NCBI RefSeq assembly: GCF_019904175.1
Contig: NZ_CP061913.1
Span: forward strand, 3,844,001 to 3,908,000
DNA from: Dactylosporangium vinaceum
GTDB lineage: Bacteria; Actinomycetota; Actinomycetes; Mycobacteriales; Micromonosporaceae
Length of the DNA: 64,000 nt
Reading direction: 5' to 3'
Shown here: one piece after another, positions 1 through 8,055 of the stretch
How the letters are laid out: each line of letters begins with the position of its first letter
How positions within the stretch are numbered: the first letter of the stretch is position 1
Position numbers and translations under genes: made by a program
Notes under the pieces: generated by a model
Told to the model about the DNA's origin: nothing
Database searches by the model: none
What the model saw: the letters and a program-made list of their open reading frames with translations, nothing else

Positions 1-450
1 AGCGCCGAGTACGTGAGCCGACCTTGTCTGGCGTTCAAGGTTCGCCAGACCGCCGTCCCGTCCGGCGGTGGTCCCGCGTCATGCAGATACCGCGCCAACC
101 AGACCAGGCCCTGCGGTGACACCGGAACCAGCTCTCTGGACCGTGAGCCCTTCGACACCACCCAGATTCGCAGACCTGGCCAGTCAATGTCTGCAGAGGC
201 AGCCCGAGCAGTTCCTCCGCGCGGGTACCGCTGGACACGAACAGCTCCAGCAACGCGCGGTCGCGGTCGTTGCCCACCACCGCGAACAGTTCATCCCACA
301 TCCCGTCCGGGATCGAACGCGGCGCAGCCTGCGCAGCACGCTGCCGAAGCGGCGCACGACGATGGACCGGCGCGGGATCGATCGGACTATGGAGCGCCCA
401 TACCTGTCGCCATTCCGCGACAATCGTCGATGTTTTGGTAAAAGGACGCA
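1..450 (-). pseudogene. Tyrosine recombinase (phage-type integrase) remnant, frameshifted, cut by window edge
   Basis: The minus strand reads as an integrase catalytic domain. From about 440 down to 195 the frame gives an AEWRQVW helix, then IPDGMWDEL and SSGTRAEELLGL, where the Arg is the first catalytic residue of the tyrosine recombinase family. Near position 190 the homologous reading moves to another frame (IDWPGLRIWVVSKGSR, then LVPVSPQGLVWLARYL) and stays open to base 1. One single-base frameshift therefore separates the two halves. The later His/Arg/Tyr catalytic residues would lie outside the window, so their state is unknown. The upstream (N-terminal) limit is not sharp. It is probably a dead integration gene marking the left edge of an accessory region. 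A sequencing error cannot be excluded. Confidence 0.7.
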
Positions 451-534
451 GACCGGGCGGCCGCCGCGGCGTCGAATGGTGCCCTCCGGTCCGGTGCGTC
501 AGGCGCCGGACCCTGGCACGAAGGGAGAGCTGCC

Positions 535-2166
535 TTGCGAACTCTGCGCAGGAGGGCCGCCACCTTGCTCGCGCTGGTGGTGACGCTCGCCGCGGCGACG
601 GTCCTGGCGGTGGACGGCCCGGCAGCGGCCACGGTGACCCCGCCGATCTGCGGGCCGGGCGGCGGCGCCGGCGACTTCAACGGTGACAATATCGCCGACC
701 TCGCCATCGGGGTGAGCGGCGAGGCCAACGCCACGGGCGCGGTCGACGTCACGTACGGCTCCGTTGACGGCCCCGGGGCGTCTAGCCAGCTCGACCAGCA
801 CTGGACTCTCGCCAGTGACGGCGTACCCGGCGACAACCACATCGGCAACGAGCTCGGCTCGGCGCTCGTGGCCGGCGACTTCAACGGCGACGGCTACGAC
901 GACCTGGCGGCCGGGGCGCCGCAGGCCATGGTCGGGGCGTTCACCGGCGCCGGCCAGGTCCTGGTGCTCTACGGCTCCCGGGACCGGCTGACCGCGACCG
1001 GCAGCCAGCTGCTCACCCAGAACATGAACGGGCTGGCCCCGGGGGCCGCCCAGACCGGCGACGAATTCGGGCACGCGCTCGCGGCCGGCGACTTCAACGC
1101 CGACGGCTACGACGATCTCGCCGTCGGCGCGCCCGGCGATGATGGCGGCGCCGGGACCGTCCAGGTGATCCCCGGCTCCGCCGCCGGGCTCTCCGTCATC
1201 GGCTACCGGACGTGGTCGCAGGACTCCGGCAGCATGGAGAGCTCACGCGAGTCCGGCGACCACTTCGGCTGGGCGCTGGCGACCGGCCGGTTCGACGACG
1301 ACCGGTACACCGACCTGGCCGTCGGCGTCCCGGACGAGGACGACGACGAGTTTCGCGACATGGGTGCCGTCCACGTCATCTACAGTTCGCCGGGCGGCCT
1401 TACCGACGCCGGCAATAAGCTGTGGCATGCCGACCTGGCCGGCATGCCCGGCGACGCTGAGACCGGCGACCACCTGGGCAGATCCCTCGCGGCCGGCAAC
1501 TTCAACGGCGACGACACCTGCGACCTGGCCGCCGGCGTCCCCGGCGAGTCGGTGGTCACCTCGTCCGGCCGGTCGTACCCCGCCGCGGGTGCGGTCCTGG
1601 TCCTGTACTCCGACAGCGGAGGGCTGTCGCCGTTCGCGGACGCAGCACCGCAGTACTGGACCCGCAACACCACTGGCATCGAGGGCGACCCCGTGGACTC
1701 CGCGCAGTTCGGCTACTCCCTTGCGGCCGGCGACATCAACGGCGACGGCTACTGGGACCTCGCGATCGGCGCGCCCTTCGACGACGTTACGGGCCATGAC
1801 GAGGCCGGCACGGTGAGCGTCATCTACGGTTGGTACGTGGATGTCGGCCTGGCCACGGTCCTGAAGGTCCCGGTGTGGAGCCAGGACTACGCCGACAGCA
1901 CCGGCGCGGTCGCCGGGGTGGCCGGCAAGGACCACCACTTCGGTTCCGCGATGACGATGGGCAACTTCAACTACGCCCAGGGCACGAACAAGGACCTCGC
2001 GGTGTCGGCACCCGGCGACAGCGGCAAGGGCGCCGTGATGGTCCTGTACGAGTGGAACAACAAGCTCCAGGTCGAGCCGCCCGCGTTCGGCACTATCCGC
2101 ATCACGCGGTACGGCACCTGGGGCACCGCCCAGGCGGGCGACCTCTTCGGCGAGAGCCTGTCCTGA
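535..2166 (+). CDS. Secreted FG-GAP repeat (integrin-like) beta-propeller protein
   Basis: Encodes 543 aa with a TTG start preceded by a purine-rich ribosome binding site (AGGGAGAG, about 522-529). Residues 1-33 are a typical signal peptide: RRR, a hydrophobic ALVVTLAAATVLAV core, then an Ala-rich cleavage region. The rest carries seven units of the FG-GAP type, each with a calcium-binding-like loop such as GDFNGDGYDDLA, GDINGDGYWDLA or GNFNGDDTCDLA, spaced about 60-70 residues apart. Seven units fit a complete seven-bladed propeller like integrin alpha N-termini. There is no cell-wall sorting signal or membrane tail, so it is probably released or loosely held outside the cell. Adhesion or ligand binding is inferred from the family; no enzyme domain is visible. 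It is monocistronic and followed by a strong hairpin. Confidence 0.88.
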   Translation: MRTLRRRAATLLALVVTLAAATVLAVDGPAAATVTPPICGPGGGAGDFNGDNIADLAIGVSGEANATGAVDVTYGSVDGPGASSQLDQHWTLASDGVPGDNHIGNELGSALVAGDFNGDGYDDLAAGAPQAMVGAFTGAGQVLVLYGSRDRLTATGSQLLTQNMNGLAPGAAQTGDEFGHALAAGDFNADGYDDLAVGAPGDDGGAGTVQVIPGSAAGLSVIGYRTWSQDSGSMESSRESGDHFGWALATGRFDDDRYTDLAVGVPDEDDDEFRDMGAVHVIYSSPGGLTDAGNKLWHADLAGMPGDAETGDHLGRSLAAGNFNGDDTCDLAAGVPGESVVTSSGRSYPAAGAVLVLYSDSGGLSPFADAAPQYWTRNTTGIEGDPVDSAQFGYSLAAGDINGDGYWDLAIGAPFDDVTGHDEAGTVSVIYGWYVDVGLATVLKVPVWSQDYADSTGAVAGVAGKDHHFGSAMTMGNFNYAQGTNKDLAVSAPGDSGKGAVMVLYEWNNKLQVEPPAFGTIRITRYGTWGTAQAGDLFGESLS

Positions 2167-2173
2167 CGCCGGA

Positions 2174-2206
2174 GTTGCGGGGGTGTGCCGTGCGCACCCC
2201 CGCAAC
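2174..2206 (+). terminator. Hairpin terminator after the FG-GAP gene
   Basis: A perfect 12-bp inverted repeat (GTTGCGGGGGTG at 2174-2185, CACCCCCGCAAC at 2195-2206) closes a 9-nt loop and begins 7 nt after the stop codon. There is no U-tract, which is usual for actinobacterial terminators. Confidence 0.75.
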
Positions 2207-2347
2207 CTTGCCGGGCTCACGGGTAGTTCACGACCTGGCGGAGCGCGGTAGATTGCTGACGCGGGTGATGGTCGTGGTCCCAAGCTTGCTCCGCTGGAAC
2301 TGAGCATCCTCGAAACCGTTGCCGCATACTGTCAACGAATCAATGAC

Positions 2348-3628
2348 TCAAGACACTAGCCGTGTGTGCCGCCATACGGCCGGCATGCCAGGCGCGCCCC
2401 GCTGAGTTCGGTCCCACAGGTGTCGGATGGCCACCGGGTGCCGGTCGCCGGGATGGACGCGCTCGGAGGTGTACGGGTATCTGGCCCACCGGACGAGCCG
2501 CCCGCTCACCAGGTCGACAACCATCAGGGTCCGCTCACGGCCGGCGGGTGAGCGGGGCGCCGACGTCCGGAAGTCCGACGTCGACAGTTCCAGCGCATGT
2601 GGCTCCCACGCGACGACCACGCGGTCGGCGGCCATCGAGTTGGCCAGCGCGCCCATCAGCGCGACAGAAAACGAGTCGTCGTGTCCGATGTTGTTCGCCA
2701 GGACGCGGATCGACGTGAAGTAGGGATGCGCGTCCCGGGTGTCGTTGACGATGTGGAGTTCGGGGCGGAACGGTTGCGGGCCCTTGGTCCGGAGGCTGTG
2801 CTCCCAGTCGGTGCGGATCTTGTGGTGGATCGCCTTGATGACCTTCTGGTCACGGGTGTCGGTGACGACGTAGGGCCGCATCGGCCAGGCGCCGTCGACG
2901 GCGCCGGCAGCGGCACTGCCGGCCGCCGTGCGGGTCCAGTCGATCTGCGCACGGTGCAGTGCTGCCGCGGTCGGGCGGCCGACCTCGGTCGGGTGCCGCT
3001 TGGCCAGGCGCCACGCCAGTCGTGCGGCGGCGAGCGCGTCCTGCACCGGGTCGTGGTCCGCGCCGTGGCGGACGTCGTAGTGCCGGCACGTCGCAGCCAG
3101 GCTCCGATCGCCCTCGCGGCGGTCCAGGGTCCGGTCGATGACGTGCGGGTCGACGACCGGGCCGGTTACGGCGAGGCCGGCGCCCAGATGCCGCCGCAGC
3201 TCACGGTCCAGCACGGTGAGAGCGGGGGCGATGTCGAAGCCGATCACCGCCCGGCCGGACCCCCAGGCACCGCCGAGCCGGTTGGCCAGCTGTTGCAGCG
3301 CTTCCGCCGGCCGCAGCCCGTGGGCGCGGACCTGCGCGGTGGTGATCCCGTGCACCGCGCTCGCCTCGGCCGGAATCGGGACACCAGGATCGACGAGGAC
3401 GTCGAGATTGGCGATCGGCGTCTTGTCGCCCACGAAGGCCAGGGCGATCGCGACGATCCGGGCCGTCTCCAGGTCACCGCCGGTCGTCTTGATGTCGAGC
3501 CCGCAGAGCGGACCGTCGGCCCAGCCCATGAACGGGCCGTCCGGCCCGCCGCGACCCCGCCGGGCACCGCCGGTCGACCCGCAACCGGCCCCGGCCCGGG
3601 TCGGTCGACGACCATGCCATTCGCTCAT
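2348..3628 (-). CDS. DnaQ-fold (DEDDh) exonuclease-like protein with altered active site
   Basis: Encodes 426 aa. Residues about 35-215 follow the DnaQ/RNase T 3'-5' exonuclease fold: strand GPLCGLDIKTTGG, the segment ASAVHGITTAQV, the helix LTVLDRELRRHLG and a final HDPVQDALAAARLAWRL. The family needs D-x-E in motif I; here it reads DIK, so the Glu is Lys. The motif II Asp (usual N-A-P-x-D-L) appears as Ala in FDIAPALTVL. The motif III His...Asp survives. Catalysis is therefore doubtful, and a nucleic-acid-binding role is possible. Residues about 240-426 form a second domain I do not recognise. The 3628 start is favoured by a leaderless promoter just upstream. An internal Met at 3529 (MGWADG) is the usual start of homologues and remains an alternative. 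Confidence 0.72.
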   Translation of the reverse strand: MSEWHGRRPTRAGAGCGSTGGARRGRGGPDGPFMGWADGPLCGLDIKTTGGDLETARIVAIALAFVGDKTPIANLDVLVDPGVPIPAEASAVHGITTAQVRAHGLRPAEALQQLANRLGGAWGSGRAVIGFDIAPALTVLDRELRRHLGAGLAVTGPVVDPHVIDRTLDRREGDRSLAATCRHYDVRHGADHDPVQDALAAARLAWRLAKRHPTEVGRPTAAALHRAQIDWTRTAAGSAAAGAVDGAWPMRPYVVTDTRDQKVIKAIHHKIRTDWEHSLRTKGPQPFRPELHIVNDTRDAHPYFTSIRVLANNIGHDDSFSVALMGALANSMAADRVVVAWEPHALELSTSDFRTSAPRSPAGRERTLMVVDLVSGRLVRWARYPYTSERVHPGDRHPVAIRHLWDRTQRGAPGMPAVWRHTRLVS

Positions 3629-3636
3629 GACGATGC

Positions 3637-3667
3637 ATTATGTCAACGGGTCCGCCACGCTCGGCAA
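3637..3667 (-). promoter_or_regulatory. Candidate leaderless promoter for the exonuclease-like gene
   Basis: On the minus strand a CATAAT hexamer (3637-3642) lies 8 nt before the ATG, and TTGCCG (3662-3667) lies 19 nt further upstream. Transcription would begin at or next to the start codon. Confidence 0.45.
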
Positions 3668-3826
3668 CACCGCCCGCACCCGATGGCCGGCGCGCCACAT
3701 CATTGGCGGCGAGTGGCTTCTGGAGCGCCGCGAGCTGGATCTTTTGCCGCTTGCCGGCACTGCCCACCGACATGGCTGGTCTCGATGGTGAATGGAAGGT
3801 GGGCCGACCAATCCGACGCTAACGGC

Positions 3827-4663
3827 TCATTGCGGCCCGGCCTGCGGTCTGCCGTGGCGGACGTCGTACGTGGAGCCGTCGGCGAATACCAGGGCCGGTC
3901 CGTCGTCGCGATGCAGGCGAAGCGCCTCGCCTCCGAGAACGACCGGTCTTCCGCGGCCGTCCGCCGGCTCGGCCGACATCGATACCGGTCGGCGCGACAC
4001 GACGCACACGCCGGTGCGGGGCCACCACCAGCCGGCACCACAGCGGCCCAGGCCGGCGATCTGGCCGAAGAGCCGCACGTAGCCGGTCGCCTCCTCCAGC
4101 GGACCCAGCAGGCCCTGCCGCAGGAGCGCATCGTAGAAGCCGACCCACATCGCGGCGGTCCACGCCTCACAGGGCGCCGGCACCGAGGCGTCGGAGATCA
4201 GTGCGTCGCGTAGCGACACCCGCAGCAGCGAGTCCGCCTCGTAGCCGTGGGCGCACTCGATCGGCGGCGCGTACCAGTCGGAGAGGGTGACGCCGAACGG
4301 CTCGGCGATGTCCGCGAGGAGGTCGACGTCGGCGTCGGTGAGGTCGAAACCCACGTGGTGCAGCAGGGCCGCGTCCATCCAGATCACGTGTCGCGGGTGC
4401 ACCCAGCCGGTGATGCCGCGGGGCTGGTTCGGCCTGGGCAGGACGTCACCCGCCTGCTCACCGAGCTCGTCCAGCAGCCGCGCCGCCGCGCGCGGGGAGT
4501 CGACCCAGGCAATCCGCGGCGCTGGAGTATCCAGATCCTCGTAGGCCGACCGGATCACCGCCTCGGTCGCCTCCAGGTCCAGCGGCCAAGACACGGCGGC
4601 TGTCGTCCGCCATTCCTGCGCCAGACGGGTGACCAACTCGGCCTGCTCCGCGTTCAGCCTCAT
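3827..4663 (-). CDS. DUF6745-like protein of unknown function
   Basis: Encodes 278 aa from the Met at 4663. The C-terminal third contains LHRDDGPALVFADGS followed by YDVRHG, a pattern I associate with the DUF6745 family of large actinobacterial hypothetical proteins. The middle holds the acidic helix LTDADVDLLADIAEPFG and the segment VIWMDAALLHHVG. The N-terminus (MRLNAEQAELVTRLAQEW) is a plausible helical start. Sequence further upstream in the same frame is Arg/Cys-rich and unlike protein, so the longer reading is rejected. No catalytic motif, signal peptide or membrane helix is visible. It lies downstream of and in line with a frameshifted gene and shows no operon partner. Function unknown. 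Confidence 0.68.
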   Translation of the reverse strand: MRLNAEQAELVTRLAQEWRTTAAVSWPLDLEATEAVIRSAYEDLDTPAPRIAWVDSPRAAARLLDELGEQAGDVLPRPNQPRGITGWVHPRHVIWMDAALLHHVGFDLTDADVDLLADIAEPFGVTLSDWYAPPIECAHGYEADSLLRVSLRDALISDASVPAPCEAWTAAMWVGFYDALLRQGLLGPLEEATGYVRLFGQIAGLGRCGAGWWWPRTGVCVVSRRPVSMSAEPADGRGRPVVLGGEALRLHRDDGPALVFADGSTYDVRHGRPQAGPQ

Positions 4664-4936
4664 CCCTGCAAGGCTGCCACAGGGTAGCAAGCAGGTGCTG
4701 TTGCGTTGGCGGTTCGCATGATCGTTGCACGCTTGTACGGTGAAGCGTGCAATGAGTTCCCCCTCGGTTTTGCGGAGCTTCAAGCATGATCGACTGATTA
4801 TGGGGAGGAAGTATCCGTGGCCGCACCGAAGAAGTATCCCGACGGGCTCAGAGCGCGTGCCGCGGCAGATCACGCGACGCTCCTGTGACCGGCAACATGA
4901 GACTCAGCGGGCAGGCTCCGGCGCCGCTCAGGAGGG

Positions 4937-5419
4937 TTAGCTCGCCACGACCAGCGGGCGGGCGGTGTCCTCGTCGGGGCGCTGGTCATCGAGGTGGACG
5001 TACAGTTATCCCGTCCCGCCGGGCGGCCGCGGATTTCCACATCGATGCCGTGTACGGCGAGGACGACCAGTTCCTTGGTGTCGTCGCTGCCGGTGCCGGG
5101 GTCGATCTCGAACGCGCGCAGGTCCAGCCGGGTGAAGTTCCTGCGCGGCGATGAGGGCCGCGGTCGTGTGGCGCGGCCCGAGTGTGCCGGACCGGGCCTG
5201 GCCGGCGGCCGTGTGTAGCTCGGCGATCGCCGCGGCGAACGTCGTCACGTCCTCCTTGCTGGACGTGGCAGGGCAGGTCGGGTCAGTGCGGGTCTGCGAG
5301 CGGCCTGCAGGTGGTGCGGCGAGGCCGGCCGCATAGGTGGTGATGAGCTCGCAGGCGATCGCGGTGATTGTCTCGAGGACCGCGGCGGCCGACGCGACCG
5401 TCCCGTCGCCTCCGGCCAT
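4937..5419 (-). pseudogene. Frameshifted small hypothetical protein
   Basis: Reading begins at an ATG at 5419 (MAGGDGTVASAAAVLETI) and gives a helical, Ala-rich protein to about 5120. It continues in another frame as LRAFEIDPGTGSDDTKELVV and IDVEIRGRPAG to about 5010, then in a third as VHLDDQRPDEDTARPLVVAS with a stop at 4937. Together the pieces make a coherent protein of about 160 aa with two frameshifts. I recognise no domain, and function is unknown. The assignment rests on continuous protein-like composition across frames, so it is tentative. Confidence 0.45.
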
Positions 5420-5532
5420 CGACAGGTCCGGCCGCCTGGTCCTGTCGGTGGGTTCCGGCGCCAATGGTGGCGGTGGATGCATCGGTTGGCCTGGACGGGA
5501 GCTTGCCGATGTCACGGATGTCGAAGGTCGGC

Positions 5533-5975
5533 GATCCGCAGGGATTCTAGAGGCGGGTTGTCCGGTCGGGGGATCGCGGCGAAGTACCGTGTCAGTCGGC
5601 ACACGGTCCGCGCGGCGTTGACGTGGACGTGGTCACGGCCGCGCAAGCCGTTGCCGCCGCGGGCGTCGAAGCTGGATCCGTTCAGGCCGGTGATCGACGG
5701 CATGCCCCCCGCCGACCTGGACGCGCCGCACAAACAACGACACACGGCGAAACGCATCTGTGACCGGCTGATCGACGGTCAGCATATGCGGGGTGTCGTG
5801 CCAGGTCGTGCGCGGCTACGTCGCGGCGCGAGCCGAAGATCCGGGCCGAGGCCGTTCGCGGCCCGGACGCGGTGTTCGTGGCGCAGACGCACCAGCCGGG
5901 CGCGGAGGCCGAGGTCGACTTCGGCGAGGTCGCGATCATGCTGCGCGGTGCGCCGGTCACCTGCACCGCGGGCGA
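5533..5975 (+). pseudogene. istA: IS21-family transposase (IstA) N-terminal remnant
   Basis: The plus strand reads as IstA in three frames. First comes an HTH (GIAAKYRVSRHTVRAAL) followed by KLDPFRPVIDGM and DLDAPHKQRHTAKRICDRL. After a frameshift near 5797 it reads QVVRGYVAARA, and after another near 5830 PKIRAEAVRG, then QTHQPGAEAEVDFGEVAIML. The DFGE motif carries the first Asp of the DDE active site. The copy stops at about 5975, just before the 3' end of the neighbouring response-regulator gene, so the remaining two-thirds and the IstB partner are missing. A dead insertion-sequence fragment. Confidence 0.75.
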
Positions 5976-6007
5976 GCGATGCGGCGCGGGCTGTGCGGCG
6001 GGGACCT

Positions 6008-6661
6008 TCAGTCGATCAGACCCGCGCGGTATGCGGTGATCGCCAGTTGGACCCGGTTGGTGGCTGCGACTTTCTCGAAGAGGTGCGTGACGTGGCTCTT
6101 CACGGTCGCCTCACTCATGCGCAGGTACTCCGCAATCTCTGCGTTGGTCGACCCCCGTCCGATCTGGACGAGGACTTCGCGCTCTCGTTCGGTGAGCCCG
6201 CCCAGCCGGGCGAGGGCTTCGCGCCGGCGGCGGGTGCGGTCTTCGGCGGTGAGCCTTGTGATGACTTGGCGGGTGACGCTCGGCGACAGCATCCCGTCTC
6301 CCGCCGCCGCGAGGCGTACCGCGCGCAGCAGTTCCGCCGGCGGCGTGTCTTTGAGCAGGAAGCCGCTGGCACCGCACTCCAGGGCCTGGAACACCTCGTC
6401 GTCGGTGTCGAATGTGGTCAGGACGACCACCGACGGTGGGTTCGCCCGGGCCCGCAGCGCCGCCGTCGCGGCGACACCGTCCATCGTCGGCATGCGGATG
6501 TCCATCAGCACGACATCCGGACGGTGCCTGGCCACCGCCGCTAACGCTGAGCGGCCGTCTTCCGCGTCGCCGACGACGGTCAGGTCGTCGGCGGTCTGCA
6601 GAATGAGCCGCAGTCCCGCCCGCACCAGCGCCTCATCGTCAACGAGGAGCACCGAAATCAT
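6008..6661 (-). CDS. NarL/FixJ-type response regulator
   Basis: Encodes 217 aa. The receiver domain (about 1-120) has the acidic pair in LLVDDEAL, the phospho-acceptor Asp54 in VLMDIRMP, the Thr of VVVLTTF and the Lys of FLLKDT. The C-terminal LuxR-type HTH (about 150-215) includes LTEREREVLVQIGRG and ATVKSHVTHLFEKV. Its ATG overlaps the TGA of the histidine kinase gene (ATGA, 6658-6661), so the two are translationally coupled and almost certainly cognate partners. Homologous pairs regulate transport, antibiotic stress or cell-envelope genes. The divergent membrane serine hydrolase at 8056 is the most obvious candidate target, but that is inference. Confidence 0.93.
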   Translation of the reverse strand: MISVLLVDDEALVRAGLRLILQTADDLTVVGDAEDGRSALAAVARHRPDVVLMDIRMPTMDGVAATAALRARANPPSVVVLTTFDTDDEVFQALECGASGFLLKDTPPAELLRAVRLAAAGDGMLSPSVTRQVITRLTAEDRTRRRREALARLGGLTEREREVLVQIGRGSTNAEIAEYLRMSEATVKSHVTHLFEKVAATNRVQLAITAYRAGLID

Positions 6662-7896
6662 CGGGTTTCCCCGTCCCGCGACGCTTCCACTGCGAGCATT
6701 CCCGGCACGGCCTGCGGCGACGAACCCACTGCGGAGGAATGCGATGCCGGCGAACCGGCCGCGCTCGTGGACGGCGGAGGTTCGGATTCCCCGGCGGGCA
6801 CCGCAACCGGCAGCTGCACTCGGAGCCTCCAACCGATCCCAGCCGGACCAGCGGTCATCGTTCCCCCGACAAGGCGCACCCGCTCCGCCAACCCTACCAA
6901 CCCCGTTCCGGACCCCGGCAGGTCCAGCGTCGCCCCGGTCACCGGATTGACCACGGTGACCGCCACCCCGTCGGCCGACCGTTCGATCGTCACCGTCACC
7001 TCCGCACCGGGCGCGTGCTTCCGCGCGTTTGTCAGCCCTTCCTGCACGACACGCTGTACCACCCGCGTCGCCGAAGCCGGTAACTGCCCCGCACTGTCGC
7101 GCACCACCACGCGCTGCCCGGCCGACCGTGCGTCGGCGACCACCGAGTGCAGGTCGACGTACGGCTGCGCATCCGTCTGCAGCACACCGAGCACCACACG
7201 GAGTTCGGCGAGCGCCTCGCGGGCGGTCACCCGAATCAGCCCGGCACCGTCCCGGATACGTTCAGTGCCGCCGTCCGCCGTCAGTTCCAGCGCCCCGGCG
7301 TGCAGGGCGATCAGCGAGACCCTGTGCGCCAACACGTCGTGCATCTCCCTGGCGATTCGGGCGCGCTCCGCCGCGCGGGCGCTTTCGTCGCGCAGCACCC
7401 GTTCGGCATCGGCCCGTTCAGCACGCTCACGCCACGCCTCCCGGAGTGCCCGGCGTGTTCTGACATGGACGCCAAGCCCGACGGTCGCTGCCGCCACGGC
7501 GGCGGCGAACTCGGCGTCCCACCAGTCCAGTCGCCCGGCACGGACCGAGTTCAAGCCGGTCGCACCGGCCCAGCCGACCGCCACCATGGACCAGGCGAGG
7601 CGGCGGGGCCCGTAGGCCCCGGCGGCGAACAGACCGGAGAGCAGCGGCCCCTCGCTGCCCGACAGCGCGTAGCCCAATGCTCCGATGACCGCGGCGACGT
7701 GGGGGTGGCTCCGGCGCCACCACTGGGCGAGCGCGGCGAGCGTGCCCGCGGTCCCGACGACCGGCGAGGGCAGCGGCGACCACGGCGTCTCGACTGCCAG
7801 CACGGTGAGCAACAGGCTGGCGCCTACGATCAGCGCGTCGGTCACCCGCGGACCGGTGAGCCGCGATCGTACCGTTCGCCAGGACGTCAACCGCAT
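6658..7896 (-). CDS. HisKA_3-type sensor histidine kinase
   Basis: Encodes 412 aa from the ATG at 7896. Residues about 20-145 hold several hydrophobic membrane segments with almost no extracellular loop. They are followed by a coiled Arg/Glu-rich linker (145-180) and the dimerisation/phosphorylation helix with His186 in RIAREMHDVLAHRV. The ATPase domain has the N-box EGLTNARKHAPG and the G-rich lid GSGTGLVGLAERV. The C-terminal 55 residues (PPPSTSAAGS and beyond) are low-complexity. The gene is coupled by overlap to the downstream response regulator. A GTG 42 nt upstream would add 14 residues, but the -10-like element next to 7896 favours the ATG. Confidence 0.9.
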   Translation of the reverse strand: MRLTSWRTVRSRLTGPRVTDALIVGASLLLTVLAVETPWSPLPSPVVGTAGTLAALAQWWRRSHPHVAAVIGALGYALSGSEGPLLSGLFAAGAYGPRRLAWSMVAVGWAGATGLNSVRAGRLDWWDAEFAAAVAAATVGLGVHVRTRRALREAWRERAERADAERVLRDESARAAERARIAREMHDVLAHRVSLIALHAGALELTADGGTERIRDGAGLIRVTAREALAELRVVLGVLQTDAQPYVDLHSVVADARSAGQRVVVRDSAGQLPASATRVVQRVVQEGLTNARKHAPGAEVTVTIERSADGVAVTVVNPVTGATLDLPGSGTGLVGLAERVRLVGGTMTAGPAGIGWRLRVQLPVAVPAGESEPPPSTSAAGSPASHSSAVGSSPQAVPGMLAVEASRDGETR

Positions 7897-7903
7897 GCAT
7901 CGC

Positions 7904-7909
7904 AGCGTA
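7904..7909 (-). promoter_or_regulatory. Candidate leaderless -10 element of the two-component operon
   Basis: On the minus strand TACGCT ends 7 nt before the ATG at 7896, consistent with transcription starting at the start codon. No convincing -35 is visible. Confidence 0.4.
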
Positions 7910-8055
7910 GACGCGCCCCGCCCCGGCTCACTCCCCACTCAGGTCGATGCTGTCCTGCGACTTTAGTCGGAGCACGGCGTCGACTGCGCGGCGATGCGAC
8001 CGGGACCGATCGGCCGCAACACTGGCTCGACCACGCCCGCGGCCAAGGAGGACCT

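Noticed and set aside
1243..2307. A 354-codon minus-strand frame over the FG-GAP gene
   Set aside because: Composition is shadow-like, and the plus-strand gene has a signal peptide, seven clean repeats and a ribosome binding site.
7147..8055. Long N-terminal extension of the serine hydrolase across the kinase gene
   Set aside because: It is antisense to the histidine kinase; the GTG at 8056 has AAGGAGGA and begins a signal peptide.
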